Shown piece by piece: positions 44,378-53,648 of a stretch of DNA of 64,000 nt; the first letter of the stretch is position 1; every line of letters begins with the position of its first letter. The stretch comes from Oceanospirillaceae bacterium. Its GTDB lineage: Bacteria; Pseudomonadota; Gammaproteobacteria; Pseudomonadales; Balneatricaceae. The notes under the pieces are model-generated. The model did not search any database and was not told the DNA's origin. It saw only the letters and a list, made by a program, of their open reading frames with translations. Location: NCBI GenBank assembly GCA_013215505.1, contig JABSQZ010000002.1, positions 1 to 64,000 on the forward strand, written 5' to 3'. The translations under genes and the position numbers were made by a program.

Positions 44378-47300
44378 CTAAGCGGCTTTAGGATCATACT
44401 TTTCAACAGCTGAGGGCTGTTGGTCTGCTAAGTACTCTTGTAATGCGGTATTTTGGCGTTGTGCGGCTGCTGCTATGGAGCGGCGCTTGATAGCGCCGAA
44501 GCCGCGAATGGATGCCGCTATCTCGGCTACAGCCACTGCGGCAGATAAATTTTCAGCATCTAAATTTCCCAGCAGTTGCTCAATCAGCTGTTGATATTGC
44601 CCGGCCAGTAACTGCTCTTGACGCCGGTCAGCTGTATAGGAAAATAGATCCAATCGGCTGTTACGCAAAAATTTAAGTTTCGCCAGAATTTTAAAGGCTA
44701 AGTTCATCCAGGGGCCGTAAAGGCGTTTTTTTGGTGGGGCATCGCCTTTATGGAAAAGACTAAAAATTTCCGGTGCCAGCTGGAAGTTGACTTTATAATC
44801 TCCGGAAAAATTAGCCTGCAGCTGCCTGGCAAAGTCGCCATTAGAGTACAGACGGGCGACTTCGTACTCATCCTTATAGGCCAGCAATTTAAAATAGACC
44901 TTAGCCACGACTTTGCTCAGTCGCTCAGAGTTAGGGTCGATCTGCTGCTCTTGGGCCGCCAACTGCAAGATGTAGCGTTTATATCTGTGCGCCGTCGCCG
45001 CATCTTGGTAATCGGTTAGGTATTTGACCCGAAACGCTAATATTGAGGTTAAATCTTCGGCCACAGCAGGCGCTTTTAGCAGACCTAACTGGGTTTTCAA
45101 TTGTGCTCCATCAGCAGCTGCTAACCTGCCGGCGTTGAAGGCTTGCAAGTTATCAGTGACCGCTACGGCGTTGATTTCAATCGCCTGATAAAGGGAACTC
45201 AGCAGCAGTGGAATGCCCCCTTGCTGGTAGGCGTAGCCAAGCATGAAAATATTGGCAGTGGTGGCTGTGCCCAATGCCGCAGTGGTGATTGCTGTGGCGT
45301 TGATTTTAGAAAAGTCAGCACAGTGCCTTTGAATCTCATCAACTATTTGTTGCCGATCATTGGCGATAGGACGGCCCAGTACAAAATCTGCAGTGGGGAT
45401 CAGGTCAGTATTAACGATAGCGATGGTTTTATCTGGATTGAGTTTGCTCAGGCAAGTGAGGTTGTTGCCTGCCGCGACTAAATCGCAGGCGATTAACATG
45501 TCAGTATTGGCGTCCCCTATCCTCACCGCGTGCAGTTGTGCATTACTGTTGGCAATTCGGATATGCGAATAGACGGCGCCGCCTTTTTGCGCCAGGCCGG
45601 TCTGGTCCAGTACAGTGACGGCTTTGCCTTCAATATATGCAGCCATAGCCAGTAGCGCGCCGACGGTGACCACCCCGGTTCCCCCGACTCCGGTAATCAA
45701 GATGTTCCAAGGTTTATCTAAGGTTTTTTGGGCAGCCGCTGGCAGGCTTTTAGCCTGCTCGATGAAATCAATGTTGGCACCACTGGGGCGTTTCAATTGC
45801 GCGCCTTGCAGAGTGACAAATGAAGGGCAAAATCCTTTAACGCAAGTTAGGTCGACATTACAGCTACTTTGATTAATCTGTCGCTTGGTCCCCAGAACCG
45901 TGTCCACAGGTTCCACCGAAGTGCAATTGGATTGCACCGAACAGTCGCCGCACGCTTCGCAGACCGCAGCATTGATAACCACTCGAGAGCTAGCGGGGGC
46001 AGCCAGGCCACGTTTTCGCTGTCTGCGTAGCTGCGTGGCACAAATCTGGTCATAGATAATGACTGTGACACCTTCAGTCTCCCTGAGCTGGCGCTGGATA
46101 ACATCGAGTTGATCGCGGTGCTGGATGCTGACATTCTTGGGAAAGTGCATTTTCCCCGCATATTTATCGACATCGTCCATCACTATCACTAATTGGGCGA
46201 TACCTTCAGCCAGTACCTGTCGGGCAATCATATCCGGGCGCAGCTCGCCATCGTGACGCTGACCACCGGTCATCGCCACGGCATCATTAAACAAGATTTT
46301 ATAAGTGATGTTGATCCCGGCGGCCACCGCTGCACGAATGGCTAAAATGCCGGAGTGAAAGTAAGTGCCATCCCCTAAATTGACAAACACATGTTTAGTC
46401 TCAGTAAAAGCGGACTGACCTATCCAACTGACACCCTCAGCGCCCATCTGGGTGAAGGTATGAGTATTACGATCCATATTCTGTACTAAATAGTGACAGC
46501 CGATACCGGCCAGGGCACGTGACCCCTGTGGAACTTTAGTGGATGTATTGTGCGGACAACCGGAGCAATAAAACGGGCTGCGAGTGGTGCTCAACGGGTA
46601 TTGTGCCGCTCGCGCAGTGCAGCTGGTCAGTGTCTGTAAGTGCTGTTGCACACTGGGCAGTTCGCTGGCATCAGGCAGGGCGCGGATCAGAATATCGGCT
46701 AATATTGCCGGGGATAACTCCCCGTACACGGGCAGCAGGGGGTTGTCCTGGGAGTCGAGTTTGCCGATGATTTTAGGAAAATGTGGATCGACTATTTCTA
46801 CGTTGTACAGCTCTTCTTTGAGTTGCACTTCCATTAAGCTGCGCTTTTCTTCGACGACTAACAAATAATCTAACCCCCGGGCAAAATCGCGGATTTCAGC
46901 GACATCTAAAGGGTAGGTCATAGCGACTTTGAGGATACGTATCCCCAACTGCTGGGCTCTGTCGTTATCCAGCCCTAAGTCATCCATGGCCTGCAGTAGA
47001 TCTAAGTGTGCCTTACCGGCACTGACAATGCCCAAACGCGCGTTGGCATTGTCTAAAATTACTTTGTTGAGTTTGTTGGCACGACAAAAAGCGATAGCCG
47101 CCGGACGCTTGTAGCGCCAGAGTCTCTCCTCTTGCGCCAGCGGGGTATCAGATAGGCGAATATTGACCCCACCCTCGGGCATAACAAAATCGGTGGGTTG
47201 GACAATTTGTACCCGCTGCGAATCTATATCAACAGTGGCAGAACTGTCCATATTTTCGGTCAGGGTGATCATCGCCACCCAGCAACCGGAGTATCTGGAA

Positions 47301-47872
47301 AGCTCGATACCATAGACGCCAAAGTCCAGTACTTCCTGGACATTAGCAGGATTGAGGACCGGCATATGCATATCGACAAAGGCGAATTCACTCTGCCCCG
47401 GGTAGGAAGAGGATTTACAGCCGTGGTCATCACCCGCTATCACTAATACCCCACCGAGTTTGGCGGAACCGGCGGCATTGGCGTGTCTGAAAGCATCGGT
47501 GGAGCGGTCTACCCCCGGAGTTTTACCGTACCAAATGCCGCAGACCCCATCCACGGTAGCCCCTTCAAAAAGGTTCACTTGCTGAGAGCCCCAAACGGCA
47601 GTCGCCCCCAACTCTTCGTTGACCCCAGGTTGAAATTTAATATTGTATTGCTGCAGCAGTTTTTGCTGGCGGCCCAGTTCTAAGTCGTAGCCGCCCAGCG
47701 GCGAACCGCGATAACCGGAGATAAAAGTGCCAGTGTTGAGTTGACGCTGACGATCGCGACGCATTAAATCTAAAGGCAGGCGCACCAGGGCCTGGATACC
47801 GGACATCAAAACCCGGCCGTGCTCAATCTGATAGCGGTCCGCCGTGGACACACAAGTTTTTTTCATATTCAT
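44378..47872 (-). CDS. Indolepyruvate ferredoxin oxidoreductase, fused alpha-gamma type
   Basis: Thiamine-diphosphate and iron-sulfur enzyme of 1164 residues that oxidatively decarboxylates aryl pyruvates (from Trp, Phe, Tyr) to acyl-CoA. The N-terminal half is the IorA-type alpha module, with FISGYRGSPLGGYD near residue 47 and the TPP region FYCSGCPHNTSTKVP, GIGCHYLVQNMDRNT and NLGDGTYFHSGILAIR. A cysteine-rich segment near 640 (VCEACGDCSVQSNC, then CNVDLTCVKGFCPSF) binds 4Fe-4S. The C-terminal gamma part follows GVGGTGVVTVGALLAMAAYI. The fused form is common in Proteobacteria. Met3 is an alternative start. Divergent from an Lrp-type regulator. Confidence 0.87.
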   Translation of the reverse strand: MNMKKTCVSTADRYQIEHGRVLMSGIQALVRLPLDLMRRDRQRQLNTGTFISGYRGSPLGGYDLELGRQQKLLQQYNIKFQPGVNEELGATAVWGSQQVNLFEGATVDGVCGIWYGKTPGVDRSTDAFRHANAAGSAKLGGVLVIAGDDHGCKSSSYPGQSEFAFVDMHMPVLNPANVQEVLDFGVYGIELSRYSGCWVAMITLTENMDSSATVDIDSQRVQIVQPTDFVMPEGGVNIRLSDTPLAQEERLWRYKRPAAIAFCRANKLNKVILDNANARLGIVSAGKAHLDLLQAMDDLGLDNDRAQQLGIRILKVAMTYPLDVAEIRDFARGLDYLLVVEEKRSLMEVQLKEELYNVEIVDPHFPKIIGKLDSQDNPLLPVYGELSPAILADILIRALPDASELPSVQQHLQTLTSCTARAAQYPLSTTRSPFYCSGCPHNTSTKVPQGSRALAGIGCHYLVQNMDRNTHTFTQMGAEGVSWIGQSAFTETKHVFVNLGDGTYFHSGILAIRAAVAAGINITYKILFNDAVAMTGGQRHDGELRPDMIARQVLAEGIAQLVIVMDDVDKYAGKMHFPKNVSIQHRDQLDVIQRQLRETEGVTVIIYDQICATQLRRQRKRGLAAPASSRVVINAAVCEACGDCSVQSNCTSVEPVDTVLGTKRQINQSSCNVDLTCVKGFCPSFVTLQGAQLKRPSGANIDFIEQAKSLPAAAQKTLDKPWNILITGVGGTGVVTVGALLAMAAYIEGKAVTVLDQTGLAQKGGAVYSHIRIANSNAQLHAVRIGDANTDMLIACDLVAAGNNLTCLSKLNPDKTIAIVNTDLIPTADFVLGRPIANDRQQIVDEIQRHCADFSKINATAITTAALGTATTANIFMLGYAYQQGGIPLLLSSLYQAIEINAVAVTDNLQAFNAGRLAAADGAQLKTQLGLLKAPAVAEDLTSILAFRVKYLTDYQDAATAHRYKRYILQLAAQEQQIDPNSERLSKVVAKVYFKLLAYKDEYEVARLYSNGDFARQLQANFSGDYKVNFQLAPEIFSLFHKGDAPPKKRLYGPWMNLAFKILAKLKFLRNSRLDLFSYTADRRQEQLLAGQYQQLIEQLLGNLDAENLSAAVAVAEIAASIRGFGAIKRRSIAAAAQRQNTALQEYLADQQPSAVEKYDPKAA

Positions 47873-48037
47873 AACTCGGTTTGTCAGCTAGTTTTGTCGG
47901 TGAAACTGCTACTAGCAATATTATTATTATTTGTCTGCTAATAATTTTACTCCTCGAACAGTGAGATTATTTTGTTTAATTGCACAACTATGCGATAGTA
48001 AATAGGATAAAAAACATAATAAACGAGATTAAATAGG

Positions 48038-48508
48038 ATGAGTATTTCAAGTGAGCTGGATGACTTTGACTTTAAAATACTGCGGGCCCTGCAGCAAAAT
48101 GCCGAATACTCTATGACCGAGTTAGGTGAAAAAGTGGGTTTGTCACACACCCCTTGCTGGCGCAGAGTGAAAAAAATGCAGGCGCTGGGGGTCATTCAAG
48201 GCAAAGTAATTGTATTAGACCCGAAGCAGTTGGGACTGAATGTGACGGTATATGCCTACATCAGGATAAAAGATCATTTGGAGGAATCGCTAATCGCCTT
48301 CGAATCCGCGGTGCAACAAGTTGCGGAGATAGTCGAATGCTACTCTACCAGTGGTGAAAAAGACTATGTGCTGCGTGTGGTAGTGAGCAGTGTCGAACAC
48401 TATGAGCGACTGCTAAAACAAACCTTGGCGCACTTGCCAAATGTCGCATCAGTCAACTCCAATTTCGCCCTGAAAAGAGTTAAATACACGTCCAATCTAC
48501 CGATTTGA
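48038..48508 (+). CDS. Lrp/AsnC-family transcriptional regulator
   Basis: Feast-famine regulator of 156 residues. HTH: LDDFDFKILRALQQNAEYSMTELGEKVGLSHTPCWRRVKKMQALGVI; the C-terminal RAM domain (about 75-145) has YSTSGEKDYVLRVV, where an amino acid would bind. Divergent from the indolepyruvate oxidoreductase gene by 165 bp, so aromatic amino acid or their keto acids are plausible effectors. Confidence 0.88.
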   Translation: MSISSELDDFDFKILRALQQNAEYSMTELGEKVGLSHTPCWRRVKKMQALGVIQGKVIVLDPKQLGLNVTVYAYIRIKDHLEESLIAFESAVQQVAEIVECYSTSGEKDYVLRVVVSSVEHYERLLKQTLAHLPNVASVNSNFALKRVKYTSNLPI

Positions 48509-48513
48509 AAAAT

Positions 48514-48604
48514 AGTCGTAAGTAGGAAGTAGGAAGTAGGAAGTAGGAAGTCGTAAGTAGGAAGTAGGAAGTCGTAAGTAGGAAGTAGCGAGTAGTGAGT
48601 TAGG
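48514..48604. repeat. Heptanucleotide array of AAGTAGG and AAGTCGT units
   Basis: Thirteen contiguous 7-bp units starting 6 bp after the Lrp gene stop: AGTCGTA, four AGTAGGA, AGTCGTA, two AGTAGGA, AGTCGTA, AGTAGGA and three degenerate units. The AGTCGTA unit recurs with a 3- to 5-unit higher order. Same family as the arrays at 18575, 36127 and 51246. Confidence 0.93.
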
Positions 48605-48654
48605 TCAAGCCAAGATTTTTGCTTTGGATCTGAATGTGGAGGGTTATCGGTAGC

Positions 48655-48766
48655 GTACATCTCGTACATAGGCTCCTTGGCATCCATGCCAGCGCTAATA
48701 CTGTACATCCTTTGCATGCGCTCTTTGGCATCCATGTCATCGCTAATACTGTACATCTTGTACATA
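48655..48766. repeat. 48-bp tandem repeat, 2.3 copies
   Basis: Copies at 48655-48702 and 48703-48750 plus a 16-bp partial copy. On the minus strand each copy reads in frame as a variant of MYSISxxMDAKExM, so an open frame of 121 codons arises there. The unit length (16 codons) keeps frame, but no ribosome site or protein family supports translation. It lies directly beyond the cold-shock gene terminator. Confidence 0.85.
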
Positions 48767-48791
48767 AAAAAAGCAGGCGCTGCCTGCTTTT
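48766..48791 (-). terminator. Rho-independent terminator of the cold-shock gene
   Basis: Minus strand: GCAGGC-agc-GCCTGC followed by TTTTTTTA. Perfect 6-bp GC stem, 3-nt loop, about 15 bp after the stop of the cold-shock gene. Confidence 0.9.
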
Positions 48792-48805
48792 GTTGTGTTT
48801 TGCGA

Positions 48806-49015
48806 TTAGCCGGGGGTTACTTCATCCGCTTGTGGGCCTTTTTGCCCTTCGACTTCGATAAAAGTCACAGCTTGTCCTTCAATTAATGTTTTGCGGCCAT
48901 CTCCAGTGATAGAGCGAAAATGCACAAAAAGATCGGCACCTCCCTCACGTTCAATGAATCCATAGCCTTTTTCGTCGTTGAACCATTTTACGGTTCCGTT
49001 GATTCTCTCTGACAC
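48806..49015 (-). CDS. Cold-shock protein, CspA-like
   Basis: Single-domain OB-fold RNA chaperone, 69 residues from GTG 49015, preceded by GGAAGGAT with 6-nt spacing; an in-frame ATG at 49048 would add 11 residues that do not fit the family. RNP1 is KGYGFIE and RNP2 DLFVHF. The protein begins [20 protein letters not shown], the usual cold-shock sequence. It lies downstream of the DbpA helicase gene on the same strand, 200 bp away. Cold-shock regulation would be through its leader, but no structure could be assessed here. Confidence 0.9.
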   Translation of the reverse strand: MSERINGTVKWFNDEKGYGFIEREGGADLFVHFRSITGDGRKTLIEGQAVTFIEVEGQKGPQADEVTPG

Positions 49016-49215
49016 GATATCCTTCCCAAGTTTAATTACGATACCCACTCAATGTTAGGCATTTCCCGGTAAGTTATCCTTTACTGTCGATTTTCTTAAC
49101 TTTCGAAAAGTGCGAGTAGCGCAAAGAGAATTTGCTGTTAAGGTAAAATACCGCCAATTGGAAGTCTAGCATTCTTTGTGTGCAAAAAGTAACCAATAAA
49201 TGCTAACGTCCAGCG

Positions 49216-50595
49216 TTATAAATTGAGCAGTTTAGCGCGATACTTTTTACCCTTGATGCGGCCATTTTGTATTTGCTGCAGGGCGGTTTTAGCATAGCTG
49301 TTGACGATAGCGACATAGCTGACGTTTTGCATCACATCGATTTTACCAATCTGCTCACGGCTTAAGTGGTCGTCTCTGGTCAGGGCACCGAGTAAATCAC
49401 CGGGACGCAGCTTTTGCTTGCGTCCGCCCAATACACAAACTGTTTTATAGGGGGCAAAAATTGGCTGTTTGCCCAGCGGATCTTTACTGAGAATAGGGTC
49501 GACTTCGGTTTCTTGCAGCTCCAGAATTCGCTCCCAGCGATGGGTCTCCTGGTTGGAGCACAGAGTAATAGCTACCCCCAATTGTCCGGCGCGTGCTGTG
49601 CGCCCGATGCGGTGGGTGTAAGTGGCAGGATCGGTAGGTACATCGTAGTTAATCACCCCTGGCACCGCCTCTATGTCCAACCCTCTGGCGGCTACGTCAG
49701 TGGCGATTAGGATAGTGGCGCTGTTGTGGGCAAACTGTACTAAAATATCTTCGCGTTCAGTCTGCTCTAAGTCACCGTGTAAAGTCAGGGCGGCGTGGCC
49801 CATATTACGCAGGTCGATACGCAACTGATGGCAGACTTTTTTGGTGTTACAGAATATTATACAAGATGAAAATTGATGTTGGATCAATAAGTTGTGTACA
49901 GTCTGAGGGCGGTTTTCGGTGGTGCAGCGACACAATTTTTGTTTCAGATTAACAGTCGTCTGCTCCGGTTCTACCTCGATAAATAGCGGATCATCGGTGA
50001 TTGCGTTAGCCAGTTCGCGTGCCTGTTGATTAAAAGTAGCAGAGAACAGTAAGGTTTGATGTTTTTCGGGAAAATGGCTGACAATATCGCCAATTTGCGG
50101 TGCAAAACCCATATCCAGCATCCGGTCTGCTTCATCTAAAACCACGGTCTGCATCTCACTTAAGGTAAGATAGCCGCTTTCCAGATGATCGAAAATCCGA
50201 CCCGGGGTGCCGACGATGATATGCACACCCTTTTTTAAGCTGTCCCGCTGTGGATGTTTAGCGGTGCCGCCACATAACGTCAGGACCCGCAAGTTGGCTT
50301 TAGAGCGACCAAAACTGCGCATGGCGCTGGTGATCTGGTTGCACAGTTCACGGGTGGGAGCAATAATCAGCGCCTGTGGCTGTAATTTCTCCAGAACAAT
50401 TTTTTCGATGATGCCAATGCCAAAGGCGGCAGTTTTACCACTGCCAGTTTCCGCTTTTGCCTGTAAATCTCTGCCCGCTAAAACCGCCGGTAGCCCTTGA
50501 GCTTGAATAGGGGTGGGTTGTTTGTATCCTAATTGCGCTAAATCCTCTAAGGTGCTGTCACTTAAAGGAAGATCTGCAAAGCTCTGTATGTTCAT
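49216..50595 (-). CDS. dbpA: ATP-dependent RNA helicase DbpA
   Basis: DEAD-box RNA helicase acting in 50S ribosomal subunit assembly at helix 92 of 23S rRNA. Residues in order: Q motif YKQPTPIQAQGLPAV, motif I AKAETGSGKTAAFG, motif II VLDEADRMLD, motif III LFSATFN, motif VI HRIGRTARAG. The last ~75 residues form the DbpA RNA-binding domain (KLRPGDLLGALTRDDHLSREQIGKIDV and GRIKGKKYRAKLL), which distinguishes it from other DEAD-box proteins. Length 459 matches E. coli DbpA (457). Confidence 0.92.
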   Translation of the reverse strand: MNIQSFADLPLSDSTLEDLAQLGYKQPTPIQAQGLPAVLAGRDLQAKAETGSGKTAAFGIGIIEKIVLEKLQPQALIIAPTRELCNQITSAMRSFGRSKANLRVLTLCGGTAKHPQRDSLKKGVHIIVGTPGRIFDHLESGYLTLSEMQTVVLDEADRMLDMGFAPQIGDIVSHFPEKHQTLLFSATFNQQARELANAITDDPLFIEVEPEQTTVNLKQKLCRCTTENRPQTVHNLLIQHQFSSCIIFCNTKKVCHQLRIDLRNMGHAALTLHGDLEQTEREDILVQFAHNSATILIATDVAARGLDIEAVPGVINYDVPTDPATYTHRIGRTARAGQLGVAITLCSNQETHRWERILELQETEVDPILSKDPLGKQPIFAPYKTVCVLGGRKQKLRPGDLLGALTRDDHLSREQIGKIDVMQNVSYVAIVNSYAKTALQQIQNGRIKGKKYRAKLLNL

Positions 50596-50777
50596 GTCGC
50601 TACCGTGGTATTAAAAAAGGGGGATGCAACTCTGTGCTGCTGCCGCTGTGGTAGCGGTAGAGGATCAGAGTTGAAATTGATCGGCGCATTTTAACAGAAG
50701 TCAGGCGGCTATATTTAAAAATCCACAACTAAAATAAATTTTGCTGTTGTGGATAAATTTTTCAGCGGAGGCAGTAG

Positions 50778-51257
50778 TTGCAAACACTTTCATTTATTGG
50801 CGCTAAAACCCCAAAAATAGTGCTTTATTTGGATAATCGGCCGCACTTGGAGCGCGCTGGTGATGTACAAGTGCCGCAATTGATTGCCACCAACGGCAAT
50901 CACTGGCGAAAGATACTGACTATTTATGCAAAGTTGTGCAGTGGCGATAACTGGCGCGAGTACCGAGACAGTGAATTATTAAACACTGAGCAGCAAATCT
51001 GTTTTAGCGATCAGCGAGTGGATACTGCAGGTATCCATATTTTCTCTGGCAAGAGCTGCTGGCAGCGCTTTGGGGTGACGGCTGATGCATTGTCAAAAAT
51101 GCAACAGAGTAACTGTGGCAGAGTTTATTTCCAATACTCAACCCAGTGGGGACTGTGTCTGTATACCCCCTATTTTGACTATCGACAATTCCCCAATATT
51201 CTGATCGAACAAGTTAAAGAAATTTTAAAAGAAACAGACAAAATTAGTAGTAAGTAG
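50778..51257 (+). CDS. Conserved hypothetical protein, possible DUF6942 family
   Basis: Soluble protein of 159 residues, starting at TTG 50778 with GGAGG 7 nt before it. I do not recognise a function. The sequence has the look of a conserved gammaproteobacterial family (opening YLDNRPHLERAG, later SGKSCWQRFG, YFQYSTQWGLCLYTPYFDYRQFPN), which I tentatively match to DUF6942. Its last two codons and stop (agt aag tag) lie inside a heptanucleotide repeat, so the repeat forms the C-terminus of the protein. Divergent from dbpA, convergent with malate synthase. Confidence 0.7.
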   Translation: MQTLSFIGAKTPKIVLYLDNRPHLERAGDVQVPQLIATNGNHWRKILTIYAKLCSGDNWREYRDSELLNTEQQICFSDQRVDTAGIHIFSGKSCWQRFGVTADALSKMQQSNCGRVYFQYSTQWGLCLYTPYFDYRQFPNILIEQVKEILKETDKISSK

Positions 51258-51325
51258 TAAGTAGTAAGTAGTAAGTAGTAAGTAGTAAGTAGAAAAAACT
51301 TACGACTCGCTACTTACGACTTGTA
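51246..51325. repeat. Inverted pair of heptanucleotide arrays between two stop codons
   Basis: At 51246-51292 six units of AGTAGTA run on the plus strand; at 51298-51325 four units (ACTTACG, ACTCGCT, ACTTACG, ACTTGTA) run oppositely. The two arms face each other over about 5 bp and could form a hairpin between the convergent hypothetical gene and glcB, possibly acting as a bidirectional terminator. Confidence 0.9.
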
Positions 51326-51328
51326 ACT

Positions 51329-53497
51329 TTACCCTCGAGCTTTTGCTGCTAAACGGCTGCGGTGCAGGACCGGTTCGGTGTAGCCGCTGGGCTGTGCACA
51401 GCCTTCAAAGACCAGTTCACAGGCGGCGGCGAAGGCGATGCCCTGGGCGAAGTCATCTGCCATAGGTCGATAATCCGGGTCGGCGCTGTTTTGCTGGTCG
51501 ACCACTTTGGCCATTTTCTTCAAAGTCTCTAACACTTGCTGTTTAGAGCAGATGTCGTGGTGAATCCAGTTGGCCATGTGCTGCGAGGAGATGCGCAGTG
51601 TCGCCCGATCTTCCATCAAGCCGACATTGTTGATATCTGGCACTTTGGAGCAGCCGATTCCGGCGTCCACCCAACGCACCACATAGCCGAGTAGGCTCTG
51701 GCAATTGTTGTCTAGCTCCTGTTGGATTTCTTGCGCAGACCACTGGGGATCAATGGCCAAGGGGATGTCCAGAATGTCGTCGACATTCGCTCTGGGACGC
51801 AGTTTAATCTGCTTCTGCCCGGCAAATACGTCGATTTGATGGTAGTGCATAGCGTGTAATGTGGCTGCTGTCGGTGAGGGTACCCAGGCGGTGTTGGCAC
51901 CAGATTTTGGATGGGCAATCTTTGCCTGTAACATGTTCTCCATCTGATCGGGGATAGCCCACATGCCCTTGCCTATCTGCGCTTTACCCGAGAGACCGCA
52001 GAGTAATCCGGTATCGACATTCCAGTCCTCGTAAGAGGCAATCCACTGCTGTGCTTTCATGTCGTTTTTGCGGATCATTGGTCCCGCTAGCATAGAGGTG
52101 TGTATCTCATCACCGGTGCGGTCCAAAAAGCCGGTGTTAATAAAGGCGACCCGCTCTTTGGCGGCGCGTATGCATTCTTTGAGGTTGACGGTAGTGCGAC
52201 GCTCTTCATCCATAATGCCCATTTTAAGGGTGTAGCGATCCAGGGACAGCAGATCTTCAACCCGGCCAAATAATTCATCGGCAAAGGCTACTTCGGCGGG
52301 ACCGTGCATTTTTGGCTTGACGATATACATCGAGCCGGTGCTGGAATTTTGGTATTTACCTAAGCCCTTGAGGTCGTGAATGGCCATCAGTGCGGTAAAC
52401 ACCGCATCCATAATGCCCTCGGGAACTTCCTCGCCATTGTGGTTGAGTATTGCAGGGTTGCTCATCAGATGGCCGACGTTACGCACAAACAATAAGCTGC
52501 GGCCTTTTATCGTCACAACGTCTGAATTTATGCCCAAATACTGGCGATCAGGGTTCATAGAGCGGGTGAAAGTATGGCCATTTTTAGTGATCTGTTCAGT
52601 CAAGTCGCCTTTCATCAATCCCAGCCAGTTGCGGTAGATGACAACTTTGTCGGCGCCATCAACGGCGGCCACTGAATCTTCGCAGTCCATAATAGTCGAC
52701 AGTGCCGACTCTAACAGAATGTCTTTGACCCCCGCGGCATCGGTCTTACCTATAAGATGGCTGTGATCTATTTGTATTTCCAGATGCAGGCCATTGTTGC
52801 GACACAAGATTGCGTTGGGGGCACTCATTTCACCGTTGTAGCCGATCAACTGGCTATTATCTTTTAGTCCGCTGGCACTGTCTTTAAGCTGCACCTGCAG
52901 TTGCCCACCGACAATACTGTAGCTGCTGGCATCGCCATGGCTGCCAGTGGCCAGAGGGATCGATTGATCGAGAAAGCGGCGGCCGTACTCTATGGTTTTA
53001 CGCCCGCGAACCGGGTTGTAGTCGTCACCGGGCGCAGCTCCATCAGCTTCACTGATAACATCGGTACCGTAAAGTGCATCGTAGAGGCTGCCCCAGCGAG
53101 CATTGACTGCGTTTAAAGCAAAGCGTGCATTCATTACTGGAACTACCAGCTGCGGCCCAGCCATCTTGGCCATCTCAGGGTCGACATTAGTGGAGCTGAT
53201 CGTGAAGTCCGGGCCCTCTGGAAGCAAGTAGCCAATTTCCTGTAGAAATGTTTTGTACTGGGAGAAATTGAAGAGTTCGGCGCTATTGTCTGTGTGCCAC
53301 TGGTCAATCTGCTGCTGTAACTGTTGACGGACTTGCAACAAACTGGCATTTTTTGGCATCAAATCGTCAATCAGAGTCTCTAGCCCCGACCAAAAACTAT
53401 CGACTTCAATACCCGTGCCAGGGATGGCTTCCCGGTTGACAAAATTGTACAGTTCACTGGCAACTTGAAGCTTGCCTACATTGGTTATCTGGCTCAT
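51329..53497 (-). CDS. glcB: Malate synthase G
   Basis: Condenses glyoxylate with acetyl-CoA to malate in the glyoxylate pathway. 722 residues from ATG 53497 (E. coli GlcB 723); the 34 codons of open frame further upstream have no site and do not fit the family. Recognised by the opening [20 protein letters not shown], by [17 protein letters not shown] with metal-binding Asp/Glu, [15 protein letters not shown], and [16 protein letters not shown]. The catalytic Asp and Cys regions lie in the C-terminal half. Followed only by repeats. Confidence 0.93.
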   Translation of the reverse strand: MSQITNVGKLQVASELYNFVNREAIPGTGIEVDSFWSGLETLIDDLMPKNASLLQVRQQLQQQIDQWHTDNSAELFNFSQYKTFLQEIGYLLPEGPDFTISSTNVDPEMAKMAGPQLVVPVMNARFALNAVNARWGSLYDALYGTDVISEADGAAPGDDYNPVRGRKTIEYGRRFLDQSIPLATGSHGDASSYSIVGGQLQVQLKDSASGLKDNSQLIGYNGEMSAPNAILCRNNGLHLEIQIDHSHLIGKTDAAGVKDILLESALSTIMDCEDSVAAVDGADKVVIYRNWLGLMKGDLTEQITKNGHTFTRSMNPDRQYLGINSDVVTIKGRSLLFVRNVGHLMSNPAILNHNGEEVPEGIMDAVFTALMAIHDLKGLGKYQNSSTGSMYIVKPKMHGPAEVAFADELFGRVEDLLSLDRYTLKMGIMDEERRTTVNLKECIRAAKERVAFINTGFLDRTGDEIHTSMLAGPMIRKNDMKAQQWIASYEDWNVDTGLLCGLSGKAQIGKGMWAIPDQMENMLQAKIAHPKSGANTAWVPSPTAATLHAMHYHQIDVFAGQKQIKLRPRANVDDILDIPLAIDPQWSAQEIQQELDNNCQSLLGYVVRWVDAGIGCSKVPDINNVGLMEDRATLRISSQHMANWIHHDICSKQQVLETLKKMAKVVDQQNSADPDYRPMADDFAQGIAFAAACELVFEGCAQPSGYTEPVLHRSRLAAKARG

Positions 53498-53648
53498 ATG
53501 GGTACCTGATTGAGAGTGAATAATTATCCTTGCCAGGGGATAATAGCAAAAATGAAAATAATTTCCATTTTTGCTTGATAGCACTTTAGTTCGAAACATA
53601 GCAGCCTTGGTTAAAGGCTCATTTTGTTAATGGGCAAACATCAGCGGA

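Noticed and set aside
48400-48765. 121-codon minus-strand frame with repetitive MYSIS...MDAKE residues
   Set aside because: It arises from the 48-bp and heptanucleotide repeats and overlaps the Lrp gene; translation is unsupported.
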